Positions 47,101-55,806 of a DNA stretch of 64,000 bases are shown here, one piece after another. Each line of letters opens with the position of its first letter. Position 1 is the first letter of the stretch. Position numbers and translations under genes: made by a program. The notes below the pieces were generated by a model, which saw only the letters and a list, made by a program, of their open reading frames with translations, had not been told where the DNA came from and searched no databases. Origin of the DNA: Chitinophaga rhizosphaerae (GTDB taxonomy: Bacteria > Bacteroidota > Bacteroidia > Chitinophagales > Chitinophagaceae); assembly GCF_003958645.1 (NCBI RefSeq), contig NZ_RXLO01000006.1, positions 186,001 to 250,000 on the forward strand. The letters are read 5' to 3'.

Positions 47101-47708
47101 GGAACGTGACGGGCATCACCTACGTAAATTCCATGGACGAAGTGGGCGCTTCCGCCGACCCGCGCCAATTCCAGCATATCGGCAACTTCCAGCCCAAAGC
47201 TTTCGGCGGCCTCACCAACAGCTTCTCGTACCAGCAGTTTTCGCTGGACGTGCTCATCACTTTCGCTTATGGGTACGTCATCAACGACGACCTGGCCGAG
47301 CAAATGCAGGGCGCCAATCTCACCAGCTACAACCAGATCGCGCTCCGCAGCTCCCAGCGGCAGTGGACGCACCCCGGACAAACGGACGCCACCGAGCCTG
47401 AACTGTACACCCACGCCAACACCAGCTACTTCGGTTCCAGCAAATACATGCACGACGGCAGCCACGCGCGCCTGCGCAGCGTTCGCCTCGGGTACGAACT
47501 GCCGCAATCACTGCTGAGAAAGCTGCGCCTGGCACAGGCCAATTTCTATGTGAGCGGCGATAACCTGTACACGCTCTATTCGAAGCAACTCATCTCTTCC
47601 GATCCGGAGGGGCCTTCGGTAGGTATGGCGCAGGATTTCGGCGGCTCCATCGGTTCATCGATCGGCGTTCCGCGCAGATACGTTTTCGGATTGCAACTTG
47701 GATTTTAA
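44187..47708 (+). CDS. SusC/RagA family TonB-dependent transporter with STN domain
   Basis: 1173 residues, the longest SusC here. A long N-terminal leader with a hydrophobic segment at about 32-53, STN domain about 54-127, carboxypeptidase-regulatory-like domain about 141-220, linker ELIITGYSAKK, plug (VSLLKGRATGLYISEQG, ATAIYGSRAAAGVLVVNTKKG) and barrel ending LQLGF with terminal Phe. STN plus the FecR/sigma genes upstream indicate a signalling transporter. SusD follows after 24 bp, then two TlpA-like genes, so thiol redox chemistry may be linked to its cargo. Confidence 0.95.
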   Translation: MFATSFSRKELGRLCPLSTKSGRSPFTKSLFTVKLSIIFVLLGAMHVSAAATAQKISILRENAPIERVLDEIERQSGYQVWYEEGTLPTGAIVSIAVKNASLEEALDACLKGRQLAWTIVSKTIVLRKSAPATAQPQPPQKVRGTVRDAATNTPMPGATVQISGSSKATVTNGEGEFELETDNADVTLEITFVGYEPRKVKATAGRAVTILLSAASSKLDELIITGYSAKKTGELTGAVQKISGDQLRKGITTSDPVSLLKGRATGLYISEQGAGDPTSAGGQIFVRGQSSIVGVGVDRVNEFVMPTQNYGPLLVLDGVIMPNQNLKELVNAQDIDNITILKDAAATAIYGSRAAAGVLVVNTKKGQTGKPQLRAEVKYGINKPNRGDIRFLSSQELYDLQTRYYTEDYRVNNGTLAPQYPTLQAYLDNRLPALSDVQNGYNWERYAFLNSNTKEVNLSARGGTEAARYYIGGSYYDEQSTGVNNGLKRGNFRINLENRLSSRLTTNISVNGIFDSGERENMNSGTFLYSMVPWVNPYNANGTLKPSLQYKMNGRMRTAENPIFENQYNFIHPKAQRLVGSIRADYRITDWLSISSTNSANLNYTKDERYIDARSYAGSGTSTSSKGFLGTTTNQLFSFLTSNQLNFRKSFGLHSLRALAATEYGRTKMENMLVNVNNVRAGYPVISLGRLVGGRYDYSIYGIPTTKNGNIEGGKEDRAVFSAFGEAGYTYDERFSLSASLRTDASSSFGTDKRYGTFYSVGGAWVVSKEQFAAGMPWLSNLKLRTNYGTSGSQLGDNFLTRTLYDPTYTYQGQGGAIVAVLANPDLKWEITKTFSAGVDLGLFNRLTASVDFYSRRSEDLLQKVTLESVAGFPTQWKNVATVQNRGLEILVNSDNITGGKFRWNTSFNISFNKNRIISVANDSLRQGFYNANAFYLFPGDDINSLKAVPYAGVDPETGKPRFEKRVFDDKGNVTGITYVNSMDEVGASADPRQFQHIGNFQPKAFGGLTNSFSYQQFSLDVLITFAYGYVINDDLAEQMQGANLTSYNQIALRSSQRQWTHPGQTDATEPELYTHANTSYFGSSKYMHDGSHARLRSVRLGYELPQSLLRKLRLAQANFYVSGDNLYTLYSKQLISSDPEGPSVGMAQDFGGSIGSSIGVPRRYVFGLQLGF

Positions 47709-47732
47709 TTTTTCGGGCATCAACTATTGAAC

Positions 47733-49196
47733 ATGAAACACATTACCACCCTTATAATTACCGGATTGCTGGCCACGGCCTGCAACAAGCAGATCGACAG
47801 CGTTCGGCCATTGACGAAGATCGACAAGGAAGGCGAACTGGCTTCGCTGGTTGGGATCGAAGAAACGACCATCGGCAACTACGTGCTCATGCAGGGCAGC
47901 GGGTTCAACGATTACGATGTGCCCATGCACGATTTCGCGGAAAGCCGCGGCAATAACGTGACACTTCAGACCTGGGGCCTCCCTTCCAAACAAACCGACG
48001 CCTTCTTCTACCGCAACAGCGCCAGCCCCACCCAGGGCAACAGCGCCGATTTCTACCGCAACGCCTACCAGATCATCGTGAGCGTCAACACCACGCTGGA
48101 AGGGATCGCCGACTTGGAGCAATCCTCGTTCGCATCGCTCACCGAAGCGGAGAAAAACCGGTTCCTCTATGCGAAAGGTGAAAACCATTTCATCCGCGCC
48201 CTCATTTACTTCAACCTGGTGCGCGTCTACGGCAAACCCTACTACCAGCAAGCCGCGCAAAGCCCCGGCCTCATCCTCAAAACCAGCAGCGACATCAAGG
48301 ATATTCCGGCCCGGAGCACCGTGCAGCAGACGTACGACCTCATCGTGGCCGACCTCGCCATGGCCGCCCAGCTCATGAAAGCACCGGTAACGAAAAACAA
48401 CGGATTTGCCAGCACCGCCGCCGCATGGGCCCTCCTGTCCCGCGTGTACCTCTACAAAGGCGGCAGCATCGCCAGTCCGGACGCGGCCGCCAACGAACTG
48501 GCCATCAAGTACGCCGACAGCGTGATCAGCCATACCGGCACCAAATACGCCCTGCTACAGGGAGACGCTTACGTGAAGATGTTCGCCGGCGACGAATTCG
48601 GCGAGAACGATCGCGTGAAAGGTGCCACCAACAAGGAATTCATCTTCGCCTACGACAATTCCACCCGCGGCAGCTCGATGGGCGATATGTACCACTTCGA
48701 CCCGATCTACGGCGTGGGCGCCACTTTCCTGCCCTCTTCGGAATTTAAAAGCCTCCTGCTGCCGGGTGACCTGCGGAGCAATTTCATCCTCCTCAATCCC
48801 AATTCCGGCTTTGTAGAAACAACGAAGTATCTGGTTTTGCCCGAAGCCTGGCTCACCCGCGCACCATATGCCTATTTCCGGCTGGCCGAACTGTACCTGA
48901 ACCGCGCGGAAGCCAACGCCAAGCTCGGCAATACCGCCCAGGCGAAAGCAGACCTGAAAACCATCCATACCCGCGCAGGACTGCCCGCTGCCGATATCGA
49001 CAACCTGACCGCACAAAACCTCATGGCCGCCGTGCTGAAGGAAAGAAGGATCGAACTGGCTTTCGAAGGGCATAACAGCTTCGATTATTTCCGCAACGGC
49101 CTCCCCATGACACGGATCGCCGCGGATTTCAACGGGACCGCCCTCACCATTCAGCCCACCGACCCGAAAGTTGTGCTGGAACTGCCTAAAAATTAA
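47733..49196 (+). CDS. RagB/SusD family nutrient-uptake outer-membrane lipoprotein
   Basis: 487 residues from ATG 47733; a TTG six bases upstream is not needed. Lipobox ATAC (Cys17), mature start NKQIDSVRPLTK. Blocks of the family are FLYAKGENHFIRALIYFNLVRVYGKPY, YFRLAELYLNRAEANAKLG and VLKERRIELAFEGHNSFDYFRN. It is the surface ligand-capture partner of the SusC just upstream, and is shorter than the SusDs of the other clusters. Confidence 0.95.
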   Translation: MKHITTLIITGLLATACNKQIDSVRPLTKIDKEGELASLVGIEETTIGNYVLMQGSGFNDYDVPMHDFAESRGNNVTLQTWGLPSKQTDAFFYRNSASPTQGNSADFYRNAYQIIVSVNTTLEGIADLEQSSFASLTEAEKNRFLYAKGENHFIRALIYFNLVRVYGKPYYQQAAQSPGLILKTSSDIKDIPARSTVQQTYDLIVADLAMAAQLMKAPVTKNNGFASTAAAWALLSRVYLYKGGSIASPDAAANELAIKYADSVISHTGTKYALLQGDAYVKMFAGDEFGENDRVKGATNKEFIFAYDNSTRGSSMGDMYHFDPIYGVGATFLPSSEFKSLLLPGDLRSNFILLNPNSGFVETTKYLVLPEAWLTRAPYAYFRLAELYLNRAEANAKLGNTAQAKADLKTIHTRAGLPAADIDNLTAQNLMAAVLKERRIELAFEGHNSFDYFRNGLPMTRIAADFNGTALTIQPTDPKVVLELPKN

Positions 49197-49221
49197 GTCA
49201 AGCTAAACCAATCGAACACAT

Positions 49222-50301
49222 ATGAAACGCATCCTCCCCTGTTTACTGGCCGCCGCGGCTTACGCTTGCGGTACCGCAGACAAACCCAAGGCAACCATCA
49301 CCGCCGAGATCACCGGCCTCAAGGATTCCGTGGTCTACCTTTCCGTACCCGTGGCCGATTCGGCGCGGACAGACACCATGCGCGTGGTAGACGGCAAATT
49401 CAGCTGGTCTGGCGACGTATCCGAACCGGAAAAAGTATACCTCATGTTTCCGACACGGTATGTGGAACTGTTCCTGGAACGGGCCGACATCAGGCTCTCC
49501 GGGCATGCCGATTCCCTGGCCGACGTCCGTGTTACCGGCTCCGCCAGTCATGATGAGTACATGGCCTACCGCAAATCCCTGAAACCGGTCACCGACCAGG
49601 AAGAGGCATTGTACGCCAACTATAACGAAATCAAGGATAACGATTCGGCCATGGCCGTGCTCGAGGTAAAAGCCACCGATCTGCGGACGCAGCGCCGCGC
49701 CATCATGAAACGCTACATCGCGGAGCATCCCAAAAGCCCCGTGAGCGTATCACTCCTGCAGGATATGGCCGTGATGGGCGAATACAAAACGCTCGACAGC
49801 CTTTACCAGCTGCTCGACCCCGCCGCGCAGAAAACCGGGACCGGCACCCGCCTCGCCGAACGCATCGCCATCCTGAAGAAAAGTGCCATCGGCGAACCGA
49901 TGATCGATTTCACGCAGCCCGACGTGAGCGGCAAACCCGTGAAACTTTCCGATTTCAAAGGCAAGTACGTGTTGCTCGATTTCTGGGCCAGCTGGTGCGG
50001 GCCCTGCCGGGCGGAAAATCCCAACGTGCTGAAGGCTTTCAACGCTTATAAAGATAAAAACTTCACCGTGGTCGGCGTTTCGCTGGACGATGACGGCGAG
50101 AAATGGAAAAAGGCCATCGCCGACGACGGCATGCCCTGGATCCAGCTGTCGGACCTTAAAGGCTTCAAGAACTCCGTGGCGCAGGAATACGGCATACAGG
50201 CGATCCCGTCCACCTTCCTGGTGAGCCCCGAAGGGATCATTGTGGCCAAAGACCTCCGTGGTGCGGCTTTGCATAAAAAACTGGCTGAACTGTTGAATTG
50301 A
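49222..50301 (+). CDS. TlpA-like thiol-disulfide oxidoreductase lipoprotein (DUF4369 N-terminus)
   Basis: 359 residues. The signal ends at Cys16 (AYAC), so this one is probably a lipoprotein. A DUF4369-type beta domain (about 24-120) and a helical linker lead to an AhpC/TSA-TlpA thioredoxin domain (about 224-358) with FWASWCGPC (Cys259, Cys262) and the cis-Pro loop AIPSTFLV. It would act in the periplasm as a reductase of disulfides. It is 25 bp after SusD and 30 bp before a second TlpA-like gene, clearly in the same operon. Confidence 0.94.
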   Translation: MKRILPCLLAAAAYACGTADKPKATITAEITGLKDSVVYLSVPVADSARTDTMRVVDGKFSWSGDVSEPEKVYLMFPTRYVELFLERADIRLSGHADSLADVRVTGSASHDEYMAYRKSLKPVTDQEEALYANYNEIKDNDSAMAVLEVKATDLRTQRRAIMKRYIAEHPKSPVSVSLLQDMAVMGEYKTLDSLYQLLDPAAQKTGTGTRLAERIAILKKSAIGEPMIDFTQPDVSGKPVKLSDFKGKYVLLDFWASWCGPCRAENPNVLKAFNAYKDKNFTVVGVSLDDDGEKWKKAIADDGMPWIQLSDLKGFKNSVAQEYGIQAIPSTFLVSPEGIIVAKDLRGAALHKKLAELLN

Positions 50302-50331
50302 TCTCAAAAAATCCAATTAACTTCCCGCATC

Positions 50332-51534
50332 ATGAAACAAATACCGATGCTGATCGCAGCGAGCCTGGCAATTTCGAACCTGCATGCCCAATCGTTCACC
50401 CTCAGCGGAACCGTTGATGGACAAAAAACCGGGTATATCTATCTCGGTTACCCGGCCGGCGAAGCGAACTATAAAACCGACAGCGCAAAGCTGGAAAACG
50501 GACGATTCACGATCAAAGGCCGGATAAACGGCCCTACCTTGAGCAACCTCTCGCTGGAAAGACCGTCTCCCACGTCTTACGACGCCAAATACGTGAGTTT
50601 GTTCATCGAACCGACCGATATGACGGTAATCGTGAAAAAAGCAGCCCTCCGCGACACCAAGTTGAATGGTTCCCGTGCGCAGGACGATATGTACAAGCTC
50701 GACGAGGCGCACAAACCGGTACTGAAGCACCTCAACCCGCTGTCTGACGAATACGGCAAACTCAACAACGAATACATCGCCGCGCGCAGGGCGAAGAAAG
50801 ATAGCGCTTCCCTCGCTGGTATGCTTGAAAAGTTGGAGGAATTGAAAGAAAAGATGGAGCCCTACTATGCTCAAATGGAAGTGATAGACAAAGCGTTCAT
50901 CGAAAAGAACCCCGTTTCCTTCGCCAGTCTTTTCATGCTACGGTTCCGCATCAGCCAGATGAGCCTGCAGGAAGGAGAAAACATCTACAACCGCATCCCC
51001 GCAGCATTACAACAGACTTCCTTCGGAAAAGAGATCAGGAAAGAACTGGACGGGCTGCGCGGCGGCTCCCCCGGCAGCATGGCCCACGTTTTCACCAAGA
51101 GCGACATCAACGGGAACACCCTCAGCCTTGGCGACTACAGAGGGAAATACGTGCTCATCGACTTCTGGGCCAGCTGGTGCGGCCCCTGCCGCAAAGGCAA
51201 CCCGCACCTGAAGCAACTGTACGCGCAATACAAAGACAAAGGTTTCGAGATCATCGGCATTTCTGACGACGACAGTAAGCCCGAAGCCTGGAAAAAGGCC
51301 GTGGAACAGGACGGGATCGGTATGTGGAAACATGTGCTCCGCGGCCTGGACATGAAAAAGCGGGAAAAGCACCAACCGAATCCCGAAGATATCAGCGATT
51401 ATTACGGCATTCATTCCCTGCCCACCAAAATCCTCATCGGTCCCGACGGCATGATCATTGGCCGGTACGGCGGTGGCGGTGAAGACGACGATGCGATGGA
51501 TAAAAAACTCGCGGAAGTTTTTGGGAAGATGTAG
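50332..51534 (+). CDS. TlpA-like thiol-disulfide oxidoreductase, periplasmic (DUF4369 N-terminus)
   Basis: 400 residues. A standard signal peptide (cleavage near LHAQS) without lipobox Cys, so it should be soluble in the periplasm. DUF4369-type domain (about 22-120), a helical segment (about 120-230, coiled-coil-like KLEELKEKMEPYYAQ), then a TlpA domain (about 255-400) with FWASWCGPC (Cys283, Cys286) and SLPTKILIGPDG. It is the last gene of the sigma-FecR-SusC-SusD cluster. The pair of differently anchored homologues suggests different partners or compartments. Confidence 0.94.
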   Translation: MKQIPMLIAASLAISNLHAQSFTLSGTVDGQKTGYIYLGYPAGEANYKTDSAKLENGRFTIKGRINGPTLSNLSLERPSPTSYDAKYVSLFIEPTDMTVIVKKAALRDTKLNGSRAQDDMYKLDEAHKPVLKHLNPLSDEYGKLNNEYIAARRAKKDSASLAGMLEKLEELKEKMEPYYAQMEVIDKAFIEKNPVSFASLFMLRFRISQMSLQEGENIYNRIPAALQQTSFGKEIRKELDGLRGGSPGSMAHVFTKSDINGNTLSLGDYRGKYVLIDFWASWCGPCRKGNPHLKQLYAQYKDKGFEIIGISDDDSKPEAWKKAVEQDGIGMWKHVLRGLDMKKREKHQPNPEDISDYYGIHSLPTKILIGPDGMIIGRYGGGGEDDDAMDKKLAEVFGKM

Positions 51535-51562
51535 CATCCCCTTCCCATGCCTGAATTTGACG

Positions 51563-51600
51563 CGAATGCCCTTCCTGCAATATGGAAGGGCATTCGTATT
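51563..51600. terminator. Hairpin terminator between converging operons
   Basis: A perfect 13-bp stem (CGAATGCCCTTCC with GGAAGGGCATTCG) and an 8-nt loop, 28 bp after the TlpA stop and 43 bp from the convergent histidine-kinase stop. The T run is short (TATTT), so strength is moderate. Confidence 0.75.
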
Positions 51601-51638
51601 TCCGGGGCGGACGTTGCTGTTTTACCAAGCTGTCTTTT

Positions 51639-54293
51639 TCAACCCGCCAGCGATCCTTCCTGGCTGCGCAATTGCTCCGCGGCCAGCTGCAGCACATCCA
51701 GCACCTGGTACAACTTCCGCCGCGAGGCGTCGTTATCTGCCGCATGAAGCTCCAGATCGAGCAGGTCCGCTTCCAGCACCGCGATCCCCATGGCGTCTAC
51801 CGAGGGCCGGATTTTGTGGATGGCGGCGCGAACCCCGGGCCAGTCACCGGCGTCGGCGGCCTGCCGGATAAGTGGTACCGACGCTGCGGCCTGCTGGCGG
51901 AACATCCGGACCATTTGCGTGATAAAACCTGTGTTATCGTTGATTTTCCGCAGCTTCCCGAGATCGTACAGCGTACCGGCAGCGGCGGCGGGAGAACCGC
52001 TGATGTGGATAGCAGGACGGCGTGGCGGGTATTTTTGCAGGCTGATAGCAATTTCCCGGATCAGGGCGTTTTCTTCGAAAGGTTTGGACACAAATCCCGT
52101 CATACCCGCTTCGATGCAGCGATCGCTCTCCCCTTTGATGGCATTGGCGGTGAGGGCGATGATGGGCACATCCAGCTTCAACTCCCTGCGAATGAGTGCC
52201 GTAGCTTCATAACCGTTCATGACGGGCATCTGCACGTCCATCAACACCACGTCATATTCCGCAACCTTCAACTGCCGAACGGCTTCGTAACCGTTCTCCA
52301 CCTCCGTCAGCTCCACCTGGTATGCTTCCAGGATGGTGCGCACCACCAACCGGTTCATGACATTGTCTTCGGCCATGAGAATGCGGCTGCCTTTGAGCGC
52401 ATCTTTGTCGGGCACTTCGGTATCGATCGTATACACGGCCTCATCGGTCGAGGTTTCGAGGGACAGCCAGAAGGTTACTTCCGTGCCGGTTCCCAGTTCG
52501 CTATGAATACTGATCTGGCCTTCCATCAGCTCTACCAGCTGTTTGCAGATGGCCATTCCCAGACCCGTGCCGCCGGATTTGCGCGCGGTATCGCGGTATT
52601 GCTGGGAAAATTTGTCGAAGATCTTTTTCAGGAATGCTGCGTCCATTCCCGCGCCGGTGTCCCTCACGGAAAATACGATGGTCTGCCGGCCGTCTTTCAT
52701 TTCGCTGGGTGTTACCTGCAAGGTGACGGTGCCGCGGTCGGTGAATTTGATACTGTTGCTAAGGAGGTTGAGCAACACCTGGCTGATGCGGTGCGGATCA
52801 CCGGTCAGTACGGGATGTATCCGGGAAGAAACTTCGAGTTTCAGCAGCAGGCCTTTTTCGTCGGCCTTCGGCTGCACAACAAGCAGCACGTTTTTCAGCA
52901 TATCGTAAATCCGGAAGGGAATGGTTTCGAGCTCCAGTTTCCCGGCTTCTATCTTCGAGATATCGAGGATGTCGTTGATGACGACCAGCAGGTGTTCCGA
53001 GGCGGTGTCGATGGTATCGAGCAGGATACGCTGGCGGTTATCGAGCTGCGTGCGGGCCAGCTGCCGGCACATGTTGATGATGGCGTTCATGGGTGTCCGC
53101 ATTTCGTGGCTCATATTGGCCAGGAAGGCTTCCTTAACCCGCGAAGACTCTTCCGCCGCGATGCGCGCCTGGCTCAATTCGTATTCCAGTCGCTTGTGCT
53201 CCGTGATGTCGAGATGAATACCGACGGAACCGGTGAACCTGCCGCCGTCGTCGTAGTTCGGCGCCCCGCTGATGAGCCACCATTTCGGCTCCCCGCGTTT
53301 ATTCCTCACTTCGAGCTCATATACGTCCGACACGCCGTTTTCGCGTAACCGGCCCTTTTCGGCCAGCAGCCGCGCCTGTGCTTCGTCGTAAAAAAGCCGG
53401 GACGGGTCCTGGCCTATCAGCTCGTCTGCCTGGTAGCCCGACATATCGCAAAAGCACTGGTTGGTAAATTGGATGATACCGAGCGTGTCAACTTCCACCA
53501 GGCCCAGGTTCATGTTATCGATGATATTGCGGTATTTTTCCTCATTCTTCTTCACGGCATTCGCCGCTTCAACGCGCATCGTCACGTCGCGGTACTGCCA
53601 CAGGTGCCCGCGGTACACGCCGTCCATGAACAGGGGAATGTAATCGCGCTCGTACACCCGGCCGTCTGCCAGTTCCAGTTCATCGTTCACGACCGGCACC
53701 TGTTGCCGGATGAGCTGGTGGATCCGGGCCACCATTGCCGCGGGGTCTTTAAACAGCGAACTGCTCTCCTCCGTGGCTTTTTCGCAATCCCTGCCGGCCA
53801 ACTCAAGCGGTGTTTCGGGAATATTGAACATCTTGCAGAAGCTGGCATTGGCCAGCACGGCGGCACGATGCTCGTCTTCCACCAGCACGCCCGCCTGCAG
53901 GTTGGCGATCAGCAGGGCGAGCCGGTTAGCGGTATCCGCCAGTTCCGCTTCCACTTTGCGGCGTTTGATCATTTCCGTTTTCAGCACGTCCAGGATATCG
54001 AGCAGCTCGTCTTTCCCTGCGGCCAGTTCCGAACCGGTGAGCTGAACAACGGCGTCTTTGAGCTGTACGATCGACAGTTGCTTATTGTCGAGCTCGCGGG
54101 AGAGCCGGCCGTTGAGGGTTTGATATTCTTCTTCGCTGATGCGGAAGGCCCTTTCGGAGAGTTCCAGATCCCGCTCGTATGCCAGGTAGGAATCGTTGAC
54201 CGCATGCAGGAAACGTTCGCAGCCAGGCTCGTCCATGACATGCGGCGGTGCGTATTTGGACAATTGCCTTTCCAGCAGTTTACTCCATTTCAT
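51639..54293 (-). CDS. Hybrid sensor histidine kinase (PAS-PAS-HisKA-HATPase-REC-Hpt), soluble
   Basis: 884 residues. A coiled-coil N-terminus (about 30-125), two PAS domains (about 125-245 and 250-370), HisKA with ANMSHEMRTP (His396), HATPase (N box LLSNSIKF, G boxes DTGAGM and GGTGLGM, about 500-610), receiver domain with Asp686 (VVLMDVQMP) and Lys737, and a C-terminal Hpt domain with AIHKIRPSV (His826). No signal peptide or transmembrane helix is visible, so it is cytoplasmic. It overlaps the FIST gene by 14 bp and is translationally coupled to it. There is no DNA-binding or enzyme output domain and none adjacent, so the phosphate must go to a response regulator elsewhere. Confidence 0.95.
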   Translation of the reverse strand: MKWSKLLERQLSKYAPPHVMDEPGCERFLHAVNDSYLAYERDLELSERAFRISEEEYQTLNGRLSRELDNKQLSIVQLKDAVVQLTGSELAAGKDELLDILDVLKTEMIKRRKVEAELADTANRLALLIANLQAGVLVEDEHRAAVLANASFCKMFNIPETPLELAGRDCEKATEESSSLFKDPAAMVARIHQLIRQQVPVVNDELELADGRVYERDYIPLFMDGVYRGHLWQYRDVTMRVEAANAVKKNEEKYRNIIDNMNLGLVEVDTLGIIQFTNQCFCDMSGYQADELIGQDPSRLFYDEAQARLLAEKGRLRENGVSDVYELEVRNKRGEPKWWLISGAPNYDDGGRFTGSVGIHLDITEHKRLEYELSQARIAAEESSRVKEAFLANMSHEMRTPMNAIINMCRQLARTQLDNRQRILLDTIDTASEHLLVVINDILDISKIEAGKLELETIPFRIYDMLKNVLLVVQPKADEKGLLLKLEVSSRIHPVLTGDPHRISQVLLNLLSNSIKFTDRGTVTLQVTPSEMKDGRQTIVFSVRDTGAGMDAAFLKKIFDKFSQQYRDTARKSGGTGLGMAICKQLVELMEGQISIHSELGTGTEVTFWLSLETSTDEAVYTIDTEVPDKDALKGSRILMAEDNVMNRLVVRTILEAYQVELTEVENGYEAVRQLKVAEYDVVLMDVQMPVMNGYEATALIRRELKLDVPIIALTANAIKGESDRCIEAGMTGFVSKPFEENALIREIAISLQKYPPRRPAIHISGSPAAAAGTLYDLGKLRKINDNTGFITQMVRMFRQQAAASVPLIRQAADAGDWPGVRAAIHKIRPSVDAMGIAVLEADLLDLELHAADNDASRRKLYQVLDVLQLAAEQLRSQEGSLAG

Positions 54294-55434
54294 AGAAGGT
54301 GGTTATGGTCATCGTTTGATTGTGCAACTGGCATTTGCCTCCCGGCACGTTGGGCGACAGCTCGCCATAGGAATAGAAGCCCGACATGACGCATTGCCCG
54401 CCGAACTGATCGATCACCGCGTCTACTTCCTCTTCGATACGGTCTCTCAGGATCACTTTCCGGCCCACGCAGGAGATAAGGAGGGCGTATTGCGGCCCGC
54501 CGGCGCCGTTGGGCAAGGTGGCGTTCAGGGCGGCGCCATGCGAGGCGTTGATGAGCCGGTCGAAATTGGCGCGCATGAAGCGGGCGCGGGAATCCATGGG
54601 AATATCGCCCGCGAAGGTCATGGTACCGGCTTCCTCATCTACCGACAAAATCGTCCGCACCACGGCCTCCCCCGTATCGGGCAGTACTACCGCCAGCGGG
54701 AAGAGCAGCGCCGCACCCGGCAGCCCGGAAGCATCGGGGCCGAGGTAGCGTTTGTAGACTGACAGCGCATTGACGCCGTCGAGCTCGTACAAAATGTTAT
54801 GGTCCGACCGTGTCACCACCTTTTCCAGCCCGAAAGTGTCCCATCCGCCCTTGGAGCCATGGCCGACCAGCAATTTATCGCCGAAAAACCCGATGCCGAC
54901 GATGTTGCCCTGCTGCGCCGGGGAGTTGAGGCCAACGAGCGTAGCGGAAAAGCGGAGGCCGTCGCCCGCGAGCCCCCCTGTCACCAGCACCTGTTCCCAT
55001 CCCGGCGCGGCATGAATGCCGTTGAGCAGGTCTGTCCCGTTTACGAAGCTGCCATCGCTCACCACGAGCAGGTATTTCGGCGGAACGCCATCGCGCAGGC
55101 AGGAATCTGCCAGGCCGCGGCCGGCGTCGAAACTGTCTGTATACGCAGAAATGTTAACGCATTGCGCCAGCAGGGCAGTATGATCGAACCGGAGCGCAGC
55201 GATGGATACGTCACCCTCTGTCACCGCCGGACCGCTGATTTCCCCGGAAGTGGAACAGAGCACGATTTCCGCCGCAGGAAAATAACCACGCAGCGCATTG
55301 TGCAAAGAATCGGTTTCCAGGTATTGCTTATCGGCGAAGCACAGTACGAGGTTACAGGACGCCGGGTCCATGTCGGGGCCGCCGTCCGACGGGAAAACCT
55401 GGCCGTCGTTGAAGCGATACAGTTTTGCTAACAT
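54280..55434 (-). CDS. FIST domain sensor protein (FIST_N and FIST_C)
   Basis: 384 residues from ATG 55434 (MLAKLYRFNDGQ); upstream in-frame codons run to 55512 but start with an unlikely Pro/His-rich stretch. FIST_N about 25-225 (IVLCSTSGEISG, LVVSDGSFVNGTDLLNG, VTGGLAGDG) and FIST_C about 230-365 (ALLISCVGRKVILRDRIEEEVDAV, MSGFYSYGELSP). FIST proteins are thought to bind small ligands and feed signal-transduction proteins. It lacks a signal peptide and overlaps the histidine kinase by 14 bp, so a cytoplasmic FIST-kinase sensing complex is the natural inference. Confidence 0.93.
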   Translation of the reverse strand: MLAKLYRFNDGQVFPSDGGPDMDPASCNLVLCFADKQYLETDSLHNALRGYFPAAEIVLCSTSGEISGPAVTEGDVSIAALRFDHTALLAQCVNISAYTDSFDAGRGLADSCLRDGVPPKYLLVVSDGSFVNGTDLLNGIHAAPGWEQVLVTGGLAGDGLRFSATLVGLNSPAQQGNIVGIGFFGDKLLVGHGSKGGWDTFGLEKVVTRSDHNILYELDGVNALSVYKRYLGPDASGLPGAALLFPLAVVLPDTGEAVVRTILSVDEEAGTMTFAGDIPMDSRARFMRANFDRLINASHGAALNATLPNGAGGPQYALLISCVGRKVILRDRIEEEVDAVIDQFGGQCVMSGFYSYGELSPNVPGGKCQLHNQTMTITTFYEME

Positions 55435-55806
55435 GCATTCATGGTTTAGAAGATGGTCGATCTTTCTAGGTTGAAACGGATGAAGGGAAGTTCTGCCTGG
55501 GGCTAGCTGCAACTTTGCGGGGAACGCAGGATTGCAGGAGATTTACTTATAAATTACTCCATTTTCGCAAGCCGGGAAAATTCTTTTATCCGCTCCCAAT
55601 AAATTGCCATCGATATATATACGATAATATCTGCAAGTTAGATATTAGGGGCCGGAAAAAGCGGTCCCGTTCCGCCAGAAAGGCTAAAATGTAAATGCCG
55701 GACGGCCTGGGCATGAAAACGCCCTTCCGGTGGAACGGGAAGGGCGATCGGGTTTTGATATATTTTGTAAATTGACGGCGGCTTCACCGTTTAAAAGCGT
55801 ATCAAA
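55435..55806. other. 372-bp divergent region between FIST and DUF2200 genes
   Basis: No gene is convincing. It contains a hairpin (55716-55746) and AT-rich stretches around 55595-55650. A TATATTTTG-like box near 55759 lies 48 bp before the DUF2200 ATG but lacks a TTG at proper spacing. No clear promoter for the FIST gene was found. Confidence 0.45.
55716..55746 (-). terminator. Terminator for minus-strand transcripts, beyond DUF2200
   Basis: A perfect 9-bp stem (CGCCCTTCC with GGAAGGGCG), 9-nt loop, followed on the minus strand by TTTT. The only minus-strand gene that would feed it is the PLP-enzyme gene stopping at 56163, whose transcript must first cross DUF2200 in antisense. Confidence 0.6.
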
